Source: Micromussa lordhowensis
Taxonomy: Eukaryota; Cnidaria; Anthozoa; Scleractinia; Lobophylliidae
Direction: 5' to 3'
DNA: 64,000 bases
Assembly (NCBI GenBank): GCA_964020085.1
Contig: OZ026601.1
Span: 508,501 to 572,500 of the forward strand
The number at the start of each line of letters is the position of its first letter. The stretch's first letter is position 1. The notes beneath the pieces are model-generated. The model did no database searches. It was not told the DNA's origin and saw only the letters and a list, made by a program, of their open reading frames with translations. Made by a program: the position numbers and the translations under genes. Below, piece after piece: positions 1 to 13,083 of the stretch.

Positions 1-1158
1 ATAATAAACAGAGATAGGAAGAGGATTGATTACAATATCCAAAGCTTGAAAATGCGCGAAGCTGACTAGATGTGTCTTAAGCTTCCCTGCAAATTCCTTT
101 GGAACATTTTCAAACATGTTGTAGCAACATGATTTTCATTTCGGTGAGAAATTCGTGGCATAGTTATTTCGAGTTCATAAAGTTCTTTTTTTTATTTCTT
201 TAGTATTAAATAGTTAAGTCGGTGATAGTGAAAATATAGTAAGCTATTTCGGTGGGCCGTTTATCTTTAATCCTTGCCCATTTGAGTTAAGTCTACAAAT
301 TTTAACAAAGTGAAGGCCAGAGGTGAATTGCCAATCTTATGAAATATGCTATCGCTTTTGTTGTAAATAGATAATACAATATAAAATTGCACGATAATCT
401 GACATAACAGAGATAACATCACGGTATTGGTATCAAGTTTATAAGTGTTGTTTATTAACGTACATTACCTTTGACATAGAATCATTAATTACAGAACGTC
501 TTAGAAACACCTCAGCAACATGTTTGTCTTAGTCGCATTTCGTCATTGATCGGCGCATTATTAAGGTCAACAGAAGTTTTCGGAAATCTTAATTATATAA
601 AGGTCAGAACCACCACAAAACACTCACGTGAACGAAGTTCATGGAATGCATTCAAATGTGTTAAACAAAATTTGGGAAAATCAAGGGGTCCTCTACCCCA
701 TATCGTAACAAAACAAGATTTTTCCACTCAGGAAGACTTGTATTAAGAACAGGCGAAAGATTAGTTGCGGTTTGTTCTATTGTTCTATCACACATTAGAT
801 GTGAGGTCAACTACTGAATAAACCATCTGCCAGGTCTGATTAAAGAAGGTTCAGCGCTCTACAAGACAGAAACAGATGTTCAAACAAGAAGCCAAATGCG
901 CATGCGTAATGAGCAATTCAATATATTTTTTTGAAATTACTAAAGTTATGTAACGCGACCAGGCGTTGGCTCGAATGCACCCTGGCTGTGACTGCCTTAT
1001 TATTTATGGGCTTTTCCTTACATCGACTGGGTCGTATGGAGAATTGAACTCCAACAAGAGAAGGTTCACATTCAGTTTAGCCAATTTTCACTAAAATCCC
1101 CGATCCCTATAAGCCTGTTCCCACTTTTTTTCTCATCCACTCGTCATTTCCTTTACAG
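1..1158 (+). other. Intron or upstream sequence of the RTK gene
   Basis: AT-rich sequence with no convincing exon. It ends in a pyrimidine-rich 3' splice site at 1157-1158 that opens the first recognisable RTK exon. Short open frames here (for example near 546-746) show no domain and no splice context. The start codon and signal peptide of the receptor are therefore expected upstream of the window. Confidence 0.6.
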
Positions 1159-4100
1159 TTGTAGTTGGTGCCCTGTCAAAAGTTACAGTTACAGAAGGAG
1201 AAAATGCGACTCTGCCCTGCAGAACCTCCTTCCAAGGAGGAACCTTGTTCAAAACCACCTGGTTTAAAGGCACACAAAAGCTCATGGCTATCACAGCTGC
1301 CAAAAGTCCTGGTTCTCCACCTTCCATTTACAAATATTCTCAGCGAAAAAACCCATATACTCTAGTTGGTGAACAATCTCTTCGGTTAACTCGTGTCGAT
1401 CGGTATGATCATGGCAACTACTCTTGTACTGCGATGTATCTGTTACAAAATTTTGACTTCAAGAGTGTCAAAGATGACGTCATGCTTCTTGTGAAAGGTA
1501 AGACTATTCATCCTATGTCGTTAATTTAGTAAGATTATGATATTATTGACCAGCTTGATATTTAAACAGACAAATTGTCGTTGAGTAACCGTTGGCTTCT
1601 CGCGATTTCATATATTATTTTCTCCTAAACAAAGTTTCCTTTTTTCTCAGTCATTCCGAATTCCGACCCAACATGTTACTGTGACGCTCCAAAATATTAT
1701 TTTGCTCAACATCATCAACTGACAACAACAACAACTACATCATCATCACCATAATAACATTTTTTCTCCCATGTTCGTGACAACTGATCATTATAACATC
1801 CTCCTCAACATGACTTGATTTGCACAGTTGTAACAACAAGAAATAGGAATGTTTGACAATGTTCTCGGTTAAGCGCGAAAATCTGTTTTCAAATTTCAGC
1901 CCATCCCATAATTAGCACCACAAGTCCATCCGTTCAAAATATTACCAAATCAGAGAAAAAACGTGACCTCCAGCTTGATTGCAGCGTCAGTGCCTTTCCA
2001 AAGGCTGACGCTACTTGGCAGAGAGTTGATGGACAGCTGCCAATCGACAGAACCAATCAGGAGCCCAATGGTACATTATTGATAAGGGATGTGTCTGCAG
2101 AAGACAGTGGCACATACATCTGTGCTGCTTCTAACGAACTTGGAGAGGATCAAGTGAACTTCACTGTCGCCATCTTTGGTAACTAAAATAATTCTTCGTA
2201 TTTATATCATATATAAATAGGGATTTACTTATCATGACTGATTCACCAGGGACTCACACGAGGGTGTCACGCACAGAAGTCGTTTGAGGTTTTAACGTAA
2301 ACATGGTGCGAGAATTTGCATTTTTGAGAAAAGAAAAAAATAGGGGTTCTCCAATCGTTTTTGCCGGTGTTTGCACAGGTTTCTGTCGAGTTATGGAAAC
2401 TCTTCCAAAAGTTTGAGAAAACTCGAAAATGGAAAGGAAACAGATGCCTGTGTCCGAGCACACTTCTCGTTCTTTTTAAGTTCCACCATTGTTTTTTTAT
2501 AGCTGGATAAACACAAATTTTATAACGCCACGGGAGCCATATTGTGGATTTTTCCTTTTTTTGAGGAAACGAATCCTGGTAAATTCCTGTGCCTACTATG
2601 AGAGGTTCTGTACTGAAAAGATAGTTTTCGAAAACACCTTTGCCTACTGAAAACTGGAGCGAGAAGAAGTAAACTGGTGCTTCAAGGATGAGCTATTCTG
2701 TAATTGCATGTCTGACGTAATCTCAACTCCTCTAATAAGTTTCCTTAAACTCGCGCAGAACCACCTCGAATCCTTGGAAAACGAAAATTTCACGCCAATG
2801 TCGGCGAGGCAGCCAAGTTGATTTGCGTTTCTCGCGGGAATCCTGACCCGGCGTTCACGTGGTCCTGGAACAATGCTGATAACAACACTGTTACTATCAG
2901 ACAAGGCGAGGAAATCAGCGGGTACAGCGTGACAACGTTACATGGTAACACAACGAGCCAAAGCAATCTTGAAATTGTGAAGGTCACGGAAGAATCGTGG
3001 ATAAACTATACGTGTCAAGTTGTCAACGCGATTGGAACAAGTACCGCTTATATCTCTCTGTCGGGAAAAAGTAAGTTCCTTTTTGATTGCGTTATGTGGT
3101 TGCGTGACGTTGAAATAAACTGCTGTGAAAGGGACTTACTAAAAAGCGATCAGGATCCAATTTCTCTGAGAATGCTCAATACAGAGTAACACTTACAGTG
3201 TATGAGTATTGAGAGTAAATGAACTGATAACGTACTGTCTAAATTAGTATTTAAAGAAACTAGTCAAAGTGGTACAACAAAAAATGCTTGGAGTACTTCA
3301 TAGAGAATTTGCAAACTGATCAGCCCTCCGTTTCCCATTTTCCTAGCTCGTCCAGATAGTCCAACAATCGTGTCAGTGGAGACCAGTGTAACAGATGCGG
3401 TGGTCACGTGGAAATTTGGCCACGATGGGGGCCTGGAACTAACAGCTTTAAAACTCCAGTACAAGAAGGGTTCTCAAAGCAACTGGCAGGAGATTCAGAT
3501 CAAACCACCAAACAAAATCAAATACACAATCATGGACCTCGAGCCCAACACCAACTATAAGTTCCGTATCCTAGCAACCAACAGCCTGGGTACCAGTCCT
3601 CCTAGTTCAATTTATCTTGCCAAGACAACTAAATCGGGTAAGTTAGCGTTTTGTAATACCTGTTTAGAAGTTACGCTGAATTTTTCAAGAATTTCGCCTA
3701 CTTTTTTCAAGTCAAAATCTATATTAAACTTTCTGGAGTCAGCCGTTTATTCTTTGCCCATTAAGACCTATTTAGTGTTTGACTACCTTAGTAAATATTA
3801 TTTTTGATCTCTCTATGATTTTAAGTTAAAATGGGGCATCACAAATCACAACATCACGGACATATCGCGAGCAATACCTGGGGCATAACCAATATGATCG
3901 CTCGCGGGAGGTTAAGAGAGACTGTCGCTTACTAGGTAATACTAGTACTAACACCTATTTCTTTTTTTCGTTTTGAATATGGCTGAATTTTAAACCCAGT
4001 TCTTCTCTTTCAGAATCCAACACCAGTGCGCATGCCAAGAAAGGTCTCGCTGCACTTACTGACAACATGACAGTGCTGATCGCGGCCGTCGTTGGAGGGT

Positions 4101-7100
4101 TTCTCGTCATCATTATTGCAATCATTGGAGTGTTCTGTTTTTTTAGAAAAGTACACAAGAACAGTACCCCGGGAAACACACCAGTGAACAGCCGTCCGAC
4201 AAGCCAGCAGGAACAAGCTGAAATGACCTCGGTAAGAGTGCTAATGATTCTTGTAAAGGTCTTATCAGTTGATAGATTCACGCTTGTTAATGTTGGAGTA
4301 TTCTGATCACTTAACACATACTGTGATTGTGTTTGATCATTTTGAACCGGCGAGACTTCATACAAACACACAGTGACGTTTCATTTTGTATTGTTGCATT
4401 TCGTTGGAATAATGGTCAGTTCTTGCTTGTGGAAAAATGGAAAATGATCGCTTCCTGTGGAAAACATCGAAAATAGTCGCTTCTTGTTCACGTATTTACA
4501 TGATGAAAATGCTCGAGTAGAATTCGGCAATAAGCCTCTCGGCTGTGGCTTGGGTTCGTTGGCCACCTTTTTATAACTTCTTTATGCTTTTCTATGGTAA
4601 TACCCTGGGAAATAAAACTGTTATAATTGGGTTAAGTTTCATGTAGCTGGCTTTGAAGCATTACATCATGTCAGAAAATCGATCAGTTTATAGTGGATCG
4701 GATTTCAGTCCAATCTGATATCAGCGAGCCAAGGCAGAAATGAAATTTGATAACGTCAACAGAAACCGGAGTTGCGTGAGATTTATATTATTAAAAACCT
4801 ACGTTTTACTGTGTCTATATTTTGTTTTCAACCTACGCGTAATTTTCCTGTTATTGTTTTCATTTCTTAGTTATTGACCCATACCATACCAAATATACCC
4901 CTACCCCAACCCCTCGTGGTACAAGGAGCCACAGCAAGCCAGTTGTCCAACAACCCCTGGGAATTCCCGCGTAACAGAGTTGACTTGCAAGTGGTTCTGG
5001 GATCCGGCGCGTTTGGCCTGGTAATGAAAGCTCAGGCGCAAGGCATCAAGGGATGCGTGGGTAAAATGTACGTCGCTGTGAAGATCGTCAAAGGCAAGTA
5101 TTTTACTCGAGATTACATTGATACATTGTGTTTCAAAACCCGTTTGTAAAACGCATGTAAAGTGTGGCTCTCCCAGCTAGAGCCCATAAACCAAATTATT
5201 CACAGCTGACGGAGGATAGTTTTTTAATGAACTTTATGGCCGCCGAATGAGAGCGAATATCTTGCATTCTCGGACAGTGATACGGTGCGCTTCCCATCCC
5301 ACTCGAGTTTGCTTTAACCTTGGATATGACGTTCTCTGATTGCGGGTTAGTTATCCTGAGTTTTCTACCAGTTGCCTGTTCAGTTTCCCGGGCTTTTCAC
5401 CGTTTTTGTATTTTCCTGACTTGTTAGTGTCTGTGACTCTATATTCCGACTGGGAAATTGCTGTCAGTTACATGAATTCCCGCGCTTCCACCTGCTAGTT
5501 GTTTCCCGCGCTTTCGACCGATTACACGCTCTCCCGTTTTCCTGCTCTTTCTATCGGTTAAGCGTATCAATTGCGTCGATTTCTGATTGGTTAAAAGCAC
5601 TATTCGCAGCTGTAATGATCCGCTCTGTAACTGCTTAAATTTTGTTCACGTTACCACCGCAAAACCGCTTAATGCACAGTTGTTGATTATTAACTTATAT
5701 TACTTATCCATCTCTTAGAAAGCGACAGTGAGACATCCAGAAGAGACCTCCTAGCGGAGTTAGAACTCCTGAAACTGATTGAACCACATCCTAATGTTAT
5801 TGGTTTATTGGGATGTTGTACCAGGACAGGTTAGTTTGGTTAAAAAATAATACCTGTTTACTATCATCATTTTATGGACCGATCTTTTTCTTTTTGAAGA
5901 ACAGTTTCCTGATTGTGGCTGAAAAGGAAAGAAGGTGGCTACTGATCCAGTAACTACGATGTTATTGCCACACTTATTTAAGAAATTATATTTTTTAGAA
6001 GAAGTAGAAAACAGTTTTAGAACACGAAGAGGCCAAAAGTTGCTTAATAACCAGTAGCTGTTACACTAGTATTTTAATAATTTCTGCCCTTATCTCTACC
6101 CTAGTGCCTGCGTGGAACTGTGCTAGAAAAATTGCCCTTAGAACTGTGGGCTTAATGACAGTTTGCTTCTTGAAGCTTCTGAACAAGATATCAAATTGTT
6201 TTGATTCTCACCGATATCTTCTTTTTCTTGTCAATACCACGGTCAGTTATAATTCGAGTGGCAGGGATCAAACACTTCTCAACGATCATCATCCATCATC
6301 GTTGCTGCATGGGCCGCATATAAGTCCTCCTCAGTCTCTCTCAGCCAGATCAGTCTTGTGCCACCTTTCGGATTTTATTCAAGTCAGGCGCATGGACTTA
6401 AGTGCTTTCTCCGCTGACCTTCTTAGTGTTTTTCTTAACCTCCACCGTTGTCTTTTTCCCTCTCGTGTTTTGACCTTGTAAACCTTCTTTAGCAACGTCG
6501 GTCAACGTTCCATAATTAAAACTAAGCTAAGGTTTCTGTTTTTATTTAACCCAACAGAGCCGTTGATGGTAATAGTGGAATTCTGTGCGTATGGCGATCT
6601 CCAGAGTTATCTCCGTCATTGTCGCGGAGTGGAAGACAAATATTATCAAGACTTGTACAAAGTTCCCGCGGATAAACTCGGCTCCCGGGATCTCCTATCG
6701 TTTGCCATTCAGACTGCAAGAGGCATGGCTCATCTGGCTGGAATGAAGGTATGAGTAATAAGGAGGTTTGGGCTCTAGCTTGGCCAAGTTCTTTCTCCCA
6801 CAGTGATTCCCTCCACTCGGGAGTATTAATCGGTCCCATAATACCATGATATCAGACTGTGATAGACATAATACTACAAATATTTTACCTCAGGGGTTAG
6901 TTATCATGCTACGGGAAATGGCAAAGGCGTAGAGGGAACGAAAAGAGCCTCAAAGTCGTTCCCAGTGTTTATTCTCTTCCCCGTCCGTTTTATGGAAAAC
7001 AGACCCTAGGAGCGAAGTTGTTAGAATTTCCAGTAATTAAATTTTTTGGTTTGAATTTTCGTCTCAAACAGGTGGTTCATAGAGATCTTGCCGCCAGGAA

Positions 7101-10100
7101 TGTTCTAATTGACGAAAACAAAGTTTGTAAAGTCGCCGACTTCGGCTTCGCCAGAGACATCTATGTAGAGGATCATTACACAAGAAAGACACAAGTGAGT
7201 CTTGTTTACCTTTGGTCATAAGCTGGAAATGTTGCATTTTATGTCACTATGTAATATTTTTCAACTTAAACTGAACTTACTGATTACCATGCATTTCATT
7301 CAGTCTTAACTTAGAAAACATTGCCATTATAATCATGAAATCGTCGTTTGTTGCGCTCTGGGATGACGAGTTAACAGTGTTGAAAAAAAACTAGTATTGG
7401 ACTAAAAGTAAAGTAAATGTAAAAACATGTGAATCTGAGTGTATTATGGAAAAGGTTTATGTCTGTGAAAGTGACTGGACATCTCGTTTTCCAGCTCAGC
7501 TCAGATCTAATTTATGTCGACAGGGCGGACGATTTCCAATTAAGTGGATGGCCATAGAGTCACTATTAGACGGAGTCTCTACATCAAAAAGTGATGTGTA
7601 AGTAGAACAGATGGTCTCTCGTTAAAAAATATGGCAACTTTGGAAGTAACATATCATTTTGACCACATTTCCAAAACCGAGAAGAGAGTTTGAAAAGCGT
7701 GCAACATATATAGCAGTTTTAGAAGTACTATGTTAAACACGAAAGACCGTGTTTGACCACAGTTCCAAACACGGAGAAGAAAGTCGAAAATACGACGCGT
7801 AGCGAGATGTTTGGAAATGTGGTCCTACACCGTCTTGAGTGTTTGATATATCTTCTCAATCGAAACTAAAACTAAGGAGAAAACGGAGAAATAAAATCAC
7901 AAAAATCTCTCCTAATTAACATCAGATATCCACACATCGTTACGGTCATGATTTTCGTCTATTTAAACTTGATGAGTTCGAGAATTGCTTGTCACATCGT
8001 GGTGTTTTAATTCAAACTGTTGAATATTTTATTTTTGCTCAGGTGGTCATTCGGCATCGTTCTCTGGGAAATTGTTACATTAGGTAAGATTCATTATTCA
8101 GATTACACTGAATAATCTTTATCATGTTTTCAAAACAATCAGATATTTTTTCAGCAAGACAAGCATTATAACTTACGAAGTGATTTTCCTGTTCCAAGAT
8201 ATAACACTGTTAAGTATGGCAGGCACAGTATCAGATATTTAGGCCCACATATATGGGGCAAGATAGGAACAATGCAGCAAGACCAGTCTTCAGGCATTCA
8301 GGAGAGAGGCGCGTGCTCTCAATGTGCTTGGCTTGCTGGACGGCACGTGTTGCTGCTGCGCATGCTCATCTTGGAGTGGTGGGTATGAATGGTGGCACCT
8401 GCTGTCTGGCTGACTGGTGCATTGGGAGTGTACTCCCTTATCCTCCACTTAATGCACTAATTTACATTTTTTAAGATTTTAACTTTCTCTATGTTGCAGT
8501 TATGTTTTTTGACTGTTGTTTATATGTTTGTCTTACATTGTCTGCTTTGCTGTTTGTCTTTGTCTGGTACCCTACTTTGTCCTGTTGTTTGTTTATAATA
8601 AATTTTATTTAATTATACAGATTATAATTAACGATTTTTTATTTTCTACGTAGATTGCATTTCAATTTTATACTATATGTATTTTATTTATTTATAGTGT
8701 CCCCAATTAGCTTTTAGCTAAATACCTTGACACTTGAATAAAGTTTACGTGTGTATGTAATCAAATGATTTGTCCAATAGGAGCATCTCCATACCCCGGG
8801 ATGAACTCTCAAGAGGTGATCAACTTCCTGCAAGACAGCTACAGAATGGACAAGCCAAAACACTGCTCTGAAGAACTGTAAGTAATCTTGACTTGGTCAG
8901 CGGCGCTTCAACGGTTGTCGGTTTAGAAATTAGCGAATTTTTGTTGGTCATTTGAGGCCTTTTCAATTTATCAACTGAACGGACCACGGTTTGCGATCAT
9001 TCGCGTACACACATGAAAGGATGAAACTCTACCTGTCTAACTGTTTGATTATTTAAGAGATACAGAGAAGACCAGTGAAAGGAGCATGTATGTTAGTAAA
9101 CGAGCCCAGACGCGGCAGTTTGAATTACTTTGACTGCGCATAGAATCCCCTTTAAATTAAAGAAAACCTGAAAATAGTAGTTTGTTAAGATGGAAAAACA
9201 CCAAAGAGATAACAATAAAACACACAGGAAAAATGATGGCTAAGGATGAAGACGATTGACACGGATTACAGACATTTTAGGCATTTTAGAATTTAGGCTA
9301 AAATTCCTAAGATGCGCAGCCCTAACGTAGCTCCCTTAAGGTATCATGAAAGCAACAACCAAGAGCGGAGAAACTTCGATTCCCGCCGGTTGCCAAGCCA
9401 ACTTAAGAAAATGTAGTTTTATAATGTGTAAGGTATATATCTTGTTAGCCAATCGCGAGGGCCGTACTGTGAGAATATCGGCCCGAGGTCTTGACAGTAC
9501 TGATCGAGCGCAGCGAGGAAATCTCCCAGAAAATCTTCAAGAGTGATGGTGCGAGATTATTTGTGAGAGTACGGCCACTTGGAGAATATTGGTCCGGCAC
9601 TGGAGCGATCTGTTTCGTTGATTTTAGTTATTGGCCCTCTGAACTAGTAATAGTAATAAACAATTAAATAGCACCAAGCTTTAAATTCGATTGCTATTTC
9701 TATTCGGAATTCTATTTTTTTCGGCTGATTTCGAGATCAGTTTCATATGTTACTTTTTTGGCTGTTTTTTTCCAACGATAATGTTAACTGTTTTTACTAT
9801 ATATATATATCCTAGGTATGTTCTCATGTTGGATTGTTGGCAAGTGGCCCCACAGCGAAGGCCAACATTCCCTGAGCTATCTCAGCACCTCAGTAAAATG
9901 CTTAGTGACGAGAGGGTAGGTGTTGCTTTTTGCTTGCCAGCCCCTTTTGAGCATAAAACGGCTAACGTGTTGTGAATCTCTTATTCTAATCAGACAAACC
10001 CTCCTCACTCCCACCCGAGACAGTTACATAAAATGGTTCGAATAGGGGTGGGTTAAGCTTCGAGAAAATTGAAAATAATTGCTTGCGAAACCTGAAACAT

Positions 10101-10696
10101 TTATTGCATGAAAAAGTACTTTTTGTTTTCACTATAAGTTGTTGACTTCACATAAAGAAATTAAAGAATTTAAGAAGTATTGCCAGATATCTAACTTGCT
10201 CAGTTGATATCACAAATATATTTTAATTTTTAAGGGAAAAAAAATATGTTGGAAACAAACGACTATGAAATAAAACCAATTGTTTTGAAATTCAGTAAAC
10301 AATCGGCAGAGGTCTTCATCTACATTTTTCATTTTCCTAATTCCTTTCTGTGTCATATCGCCAAACTGGTAGTCAACAACTTAGGTTTTTTTGTACTTAT
10401 CATTTCCTTCAGGAATACGTAACCCTGGGAATATACGAGGACAATATGTACATCAATTTTGACGGCTCTTCACTCACAGTGTAACATGCTCCAGTCAACT
10501 GACACCTAGAAGTGCATGACTTGATTGGCACTTGTCAATCATTTTCGCTCCTGAGTTGACGGTAATTTTTGCTTGTCTTCAGGAATACATCGACATGCGA
10601 ATGTACGAGGATCATTTGTACATTAATTTCGACAAGACGTCGGGGACTATGCCATCAAAATCAGGGAGCGCAAATCCTCGTGAATCAGCCATGTGA
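1159..10696 (+). CDS. Receptor tyrosine kinase, FGFR/RET-like, 3 Ig + FN3 ectodomain (5' end missing)
   Basis: Single-pass receptor kinase that should couple an extracellular ligand to intracellular tyrosine phosphorylation. Exons that join in phase: 1159-1497, 1900-2178, 2759-3070 (one Ig domain each, with paired Cys and the core Trp), 3347-3637 (FN3), 4014-4231 (membrane span starting [20 protein letters not shown], then basic stop-transfer residues), 4871-5093, 5719-5829, 6558-6748, 7072-7194, 7524-7597, 8043-8083, 8781-8877, 9816-9915, then 10413-10484 or 10583-10696. The window encodes 822 or 836 residues depending on the last exon. All kinase landmarks are present: GSGAFG loop, VAVK lysine, LLAELELLK helix glutamate, [30 protein letters not shown] and RPTF. 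The WEFPR start and YRMDKP resemble FGFR; WMAIESL resembles RET. FN3 is not a standard FGFR module, so the subfamily is left open. The signal peptide is not in the window. Confidence 0.9.
5094..5718 (+). other. GC-AG intron in the RTK kinase domain
   Basis: The exon coding for the catalytic lysine ends AAAG and is followed by GCAAGT instead of GTAAGT. The next exon opens after TCTCTTAG at 5717-5718. Only this junction keeps the frame and gives the expected VAVKIVKE.. sequence. The rest of the donor matches the consensus well, as is usual for GC donors. Confidence 0.8.
7640..7995 (+). repeat. Dispersed repeat family C, copy 1
   Basis: About 350 bp related to 42460-42770 and 63230-63560. Shared blocks include GAAGAGAGTTTGAAAA-like, GTGTTTGATATAT, TCTCAATCGAAAC, GGAGAAAACGGAGA and GATATCCA, in the same order in each copy. 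No coding potential is seen. It lies in the intron between RTK exons 10 and 11. Confidence 0.7.
8143..8757 (+). mobile_element. 3' end of a LINE retrotransposon in an RTK intron
   Basis: Between RTK exons 11 and 12, the plus strand from about 8156 reads [17 protein letters not shown], then [14 protein letters not shown]. This matches the conserved C-terminal signature of many metazoan LINE ORF2 proteins (NLR..F..PR.NT..YG..S.RYLGP.IW). A frame break follows, then an AT-rich 3' region ending in an ATGAATAAAG-type tail near 8735. The reverse transcriptase itself is absent, so this is a 5'-truncated dead copy in the same orientation as the host gene. The exact boundaries are approximate. Confidence 0.7.
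10413..10484 (+). other. RTK alternative terminal exon A
   Basis: Opens in phase 0 after a clear 3' splice site and codes [17 protein letters not shown] plus six residues before TAA. No polyadenylation signal lies between its stop and exon B, so a transcript using it would probably run on to the signal at 10738. Its resemblance to exon B shows that the two arose by duplication. Confidence 0.75.
10583..10696 (+). other. RTK alternative terminal exon B
   Basis: Opens in phase 0 after TTGTCTTCAG and codes [17 protein letters not shown] followed by a 20-residue Ser/Pro-rich tail and TGA. It shares YED..YINFD with exon A. Tyr-Ile-Asn fits the pYxN consensus bound by Grb2-type SH2 domains; that binding is inference. 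Confidence 0.75.
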
Positions 10697-10737
10697 CGTT
10701 ACAACAGTAATCATTTAACGACTTCTCTTTACCTGCG

Positions 10738-10743
10738 AATAAA
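10738..10743 (+). terminator. Polyadenylation signal of the RTK gene
   Basis: AATAAA 42 bases after the stop codon of terminal exon B. Confidence 0.7.
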
Positions 10744-11209
10744 CACTGAAGGGACCTTGCGTTCATAATGAGAGAGCTGAACAGCACTGCTTGGTTTTGG
10801 TAGTTTAGGAGATAACCTCAGTTAGTTACCGCAAGAAACTCAGCTGCGCGAGTGCTTCTCAGTGGGGTCGTCTTGGTAGACGCGGGAAACTTCTACATGG
10901 CGCCAACCAACATAAAAAAGGAATATGCATCATCCATAATATAAAACCGAGATTTTCTTTTGAGTTCCACTAACATTATAATCTGGAATCTAATAACACT
11001 AAAGATTCATTTTGTTTCAGAAGAACACTTCAACACATGAATTGATTGTCGTGGAACTTTTTTGAACAAGCGCCATCTTGACTGTCTACCAAAACGATCC
11101 TAGACATCCTCGCACACTGAGATAGAGACCACTCAGCTCGTAGTTTCTAGAGTTGGAGATTGGTGGTGGCGTTACAATTGTTCAGCGGTGTCTTAAGACA
11201 ACAGTCTGC
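10744..11209. other. Intergenic region
   Basis: No gene seen. Unique-looking AT-rich sequence between the RTK 3' end and the first 1837-bp tandem unit. Confidence 0.6.
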
Positions 11210-13083
11210 TCAAGGAATCGCGACAAGGGGATTGTGGACATCGAAACGAACAGTAAAACAGAATTTGTAATTATGCTTTCCTAGACGTAAAGCTGGAATA
11301 TATAGAATGCAGAAATGTTTATTATTTAAGAGGCTAAATAATTAGGTAGGGCAACGAATCAAGAGATAGAACAAAGCGAGAAACATTAACGGAACGGTTA
11401 TTTTTGTCCGTTCTTTTTGTATCATAAATGGCGCCGTGCTAGATGTGTCACGTTTTAGTGACCAAACATTGTTCTTGTTTCAATTTCAAGAAATTTGAAC
11501 TAACAAAAAGTTTATATGCTGGTTCACTTATGTTAGTCATTAAATCTGTATAACTCCTTAGTAGAAAGTGTTTTGTCAAACCACTGTCAGAGAAACCAAC
11601 TGAACGAGCAAAGCACAAGGCATTGATGTAGCTGTGAAATCTTATTTCATGAACAATAAAATCCATGTCTTTGGGGAAATTTCCCGGCCCAGACATATTT
11701 GGATATAAGCTAAAGGCCCTGATTCACATGTGTTCGATATATAAATACTGTATTCTATCTAACTCAATTACCAAAAGAAACTTCGTTACAAAGAAAACAT
11801 CACAAAATATAGAAACACTCAGAGATAACGTTCATCAGAAAAACTCCTCGTTAAACGAGTATTTTTTCTAACCGCAGTTACCATTTTGAATTTGTTCATC
11901 ATCAAATTTTCAGCCTGGACAATCTCACACATGCGCAGTTATGACATTGTCCTTGTAAGCCTCTCAGTCGATTTCCTAGAATTAACACTGAAACAAAGTT
12001 TAGTCGACGTCTCGTATGATATAGCCCACGACTCAGCAATTTATTTTGTGCAACTTTTGCTCTAATTGGACAAATCAGCTGGGAATTTTAGGCCTTTAAA
12101 GTCGGCAAAAGGTAAGTATTTCTTCCTTTCAATTGAGTCGATTAAATAAGTAATCATTTGCATTTTGCAAGTTTTGACGGCATCGGAGCTGCTTACAAGT
12201 CGCTGGTCTCAGCTTCTCAGTGCTAACCAACGTTGATGGTAAAGGTAGACAGTTTTTCAGTTTGTGAACTTGGCTTTCAAAGAACTTTTACTGGGATTAT
12301 TTAAGCTTAGAATCGAGGTGGATAAAAACTGATATATTATGTGACTGATTCATGGACTGACCGGAATCTTATACTTTGCTTGTGACCACTTTGTTTTTTG
12401 CGGCTAAATTTCTACTGTATCTACCCTCCGCCACCCGCATCACTCGCTTCTTTTCTGTATATTATTAATATAACAAACGTTATACTTTCCACGAACACAG
12501 TTCATCCTAGCCAAGCCATTTTACCCATCCTCGCGTACAGCAAATGAAATAGATTCATAATTCTAGACACTTGATCGACATCACGTTGACAATTGCATTG
12601 AATGCTTGTGTTTCCAAAACAAAGATTGCAAAAAACAATCTTTCGAGTGTACAAGTTCTCAAAAGCGAATATGAGTACTGCCTCCCTTAAAAACCTGGGA
12701 GTAGCTGTGTAATATACAGCCTAGTAACTGTGGAGCCGCTAAAGTGCGTTGATTCAGTTTTAATTAGAGGCTTGACTTCACCGAGAAAAGTAGTCAAAAC
12801 ATTATCGAATTCCTTTTGTACGCAAGTAACGTATAGCTCTTACAGCAAAACCTATCGGAAAATGTCCCAAATAGTCAGCATGAAGTCTTTTACATTGAGG
12901 TTATTTTTACTTTCGGTTTATATTATAAAGAAAACCATTTAATAATCCACTTTTGCGAACGAGCTGCTTGGAGTATTTTATGTGTCTAAACTTCAAAGGC
13001 GACCATAACACATAACACTGCAGACGATAACACACATCTAGAATTCTAAAGCTGTCGCGTCACTAACATGCCTCGTATACTCT
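11210..13083 (+). repeat. Tandem 1837-bp repeat, copy 1
   Basis: First of three full head-to-tail units. It opens with ACTCAAGGAATTGCGACAAG-like sequence. Its first 450 bp differ from copies 2 and 3 by substitutions and an extra segment near 11370-11440, whereas the part from about 11880 onward is almost identical to copy 2. It holds a strong donor (AAAAG/GTAAGTAT) at 12111/12112. No protein-coding signal was seen. Confidence 0.9.

Noticed and set aside
546..746. Possible first exon of the RTK
   Set aside because: No hydrophobic signal segment, no suitable donor phase and no Ig features.
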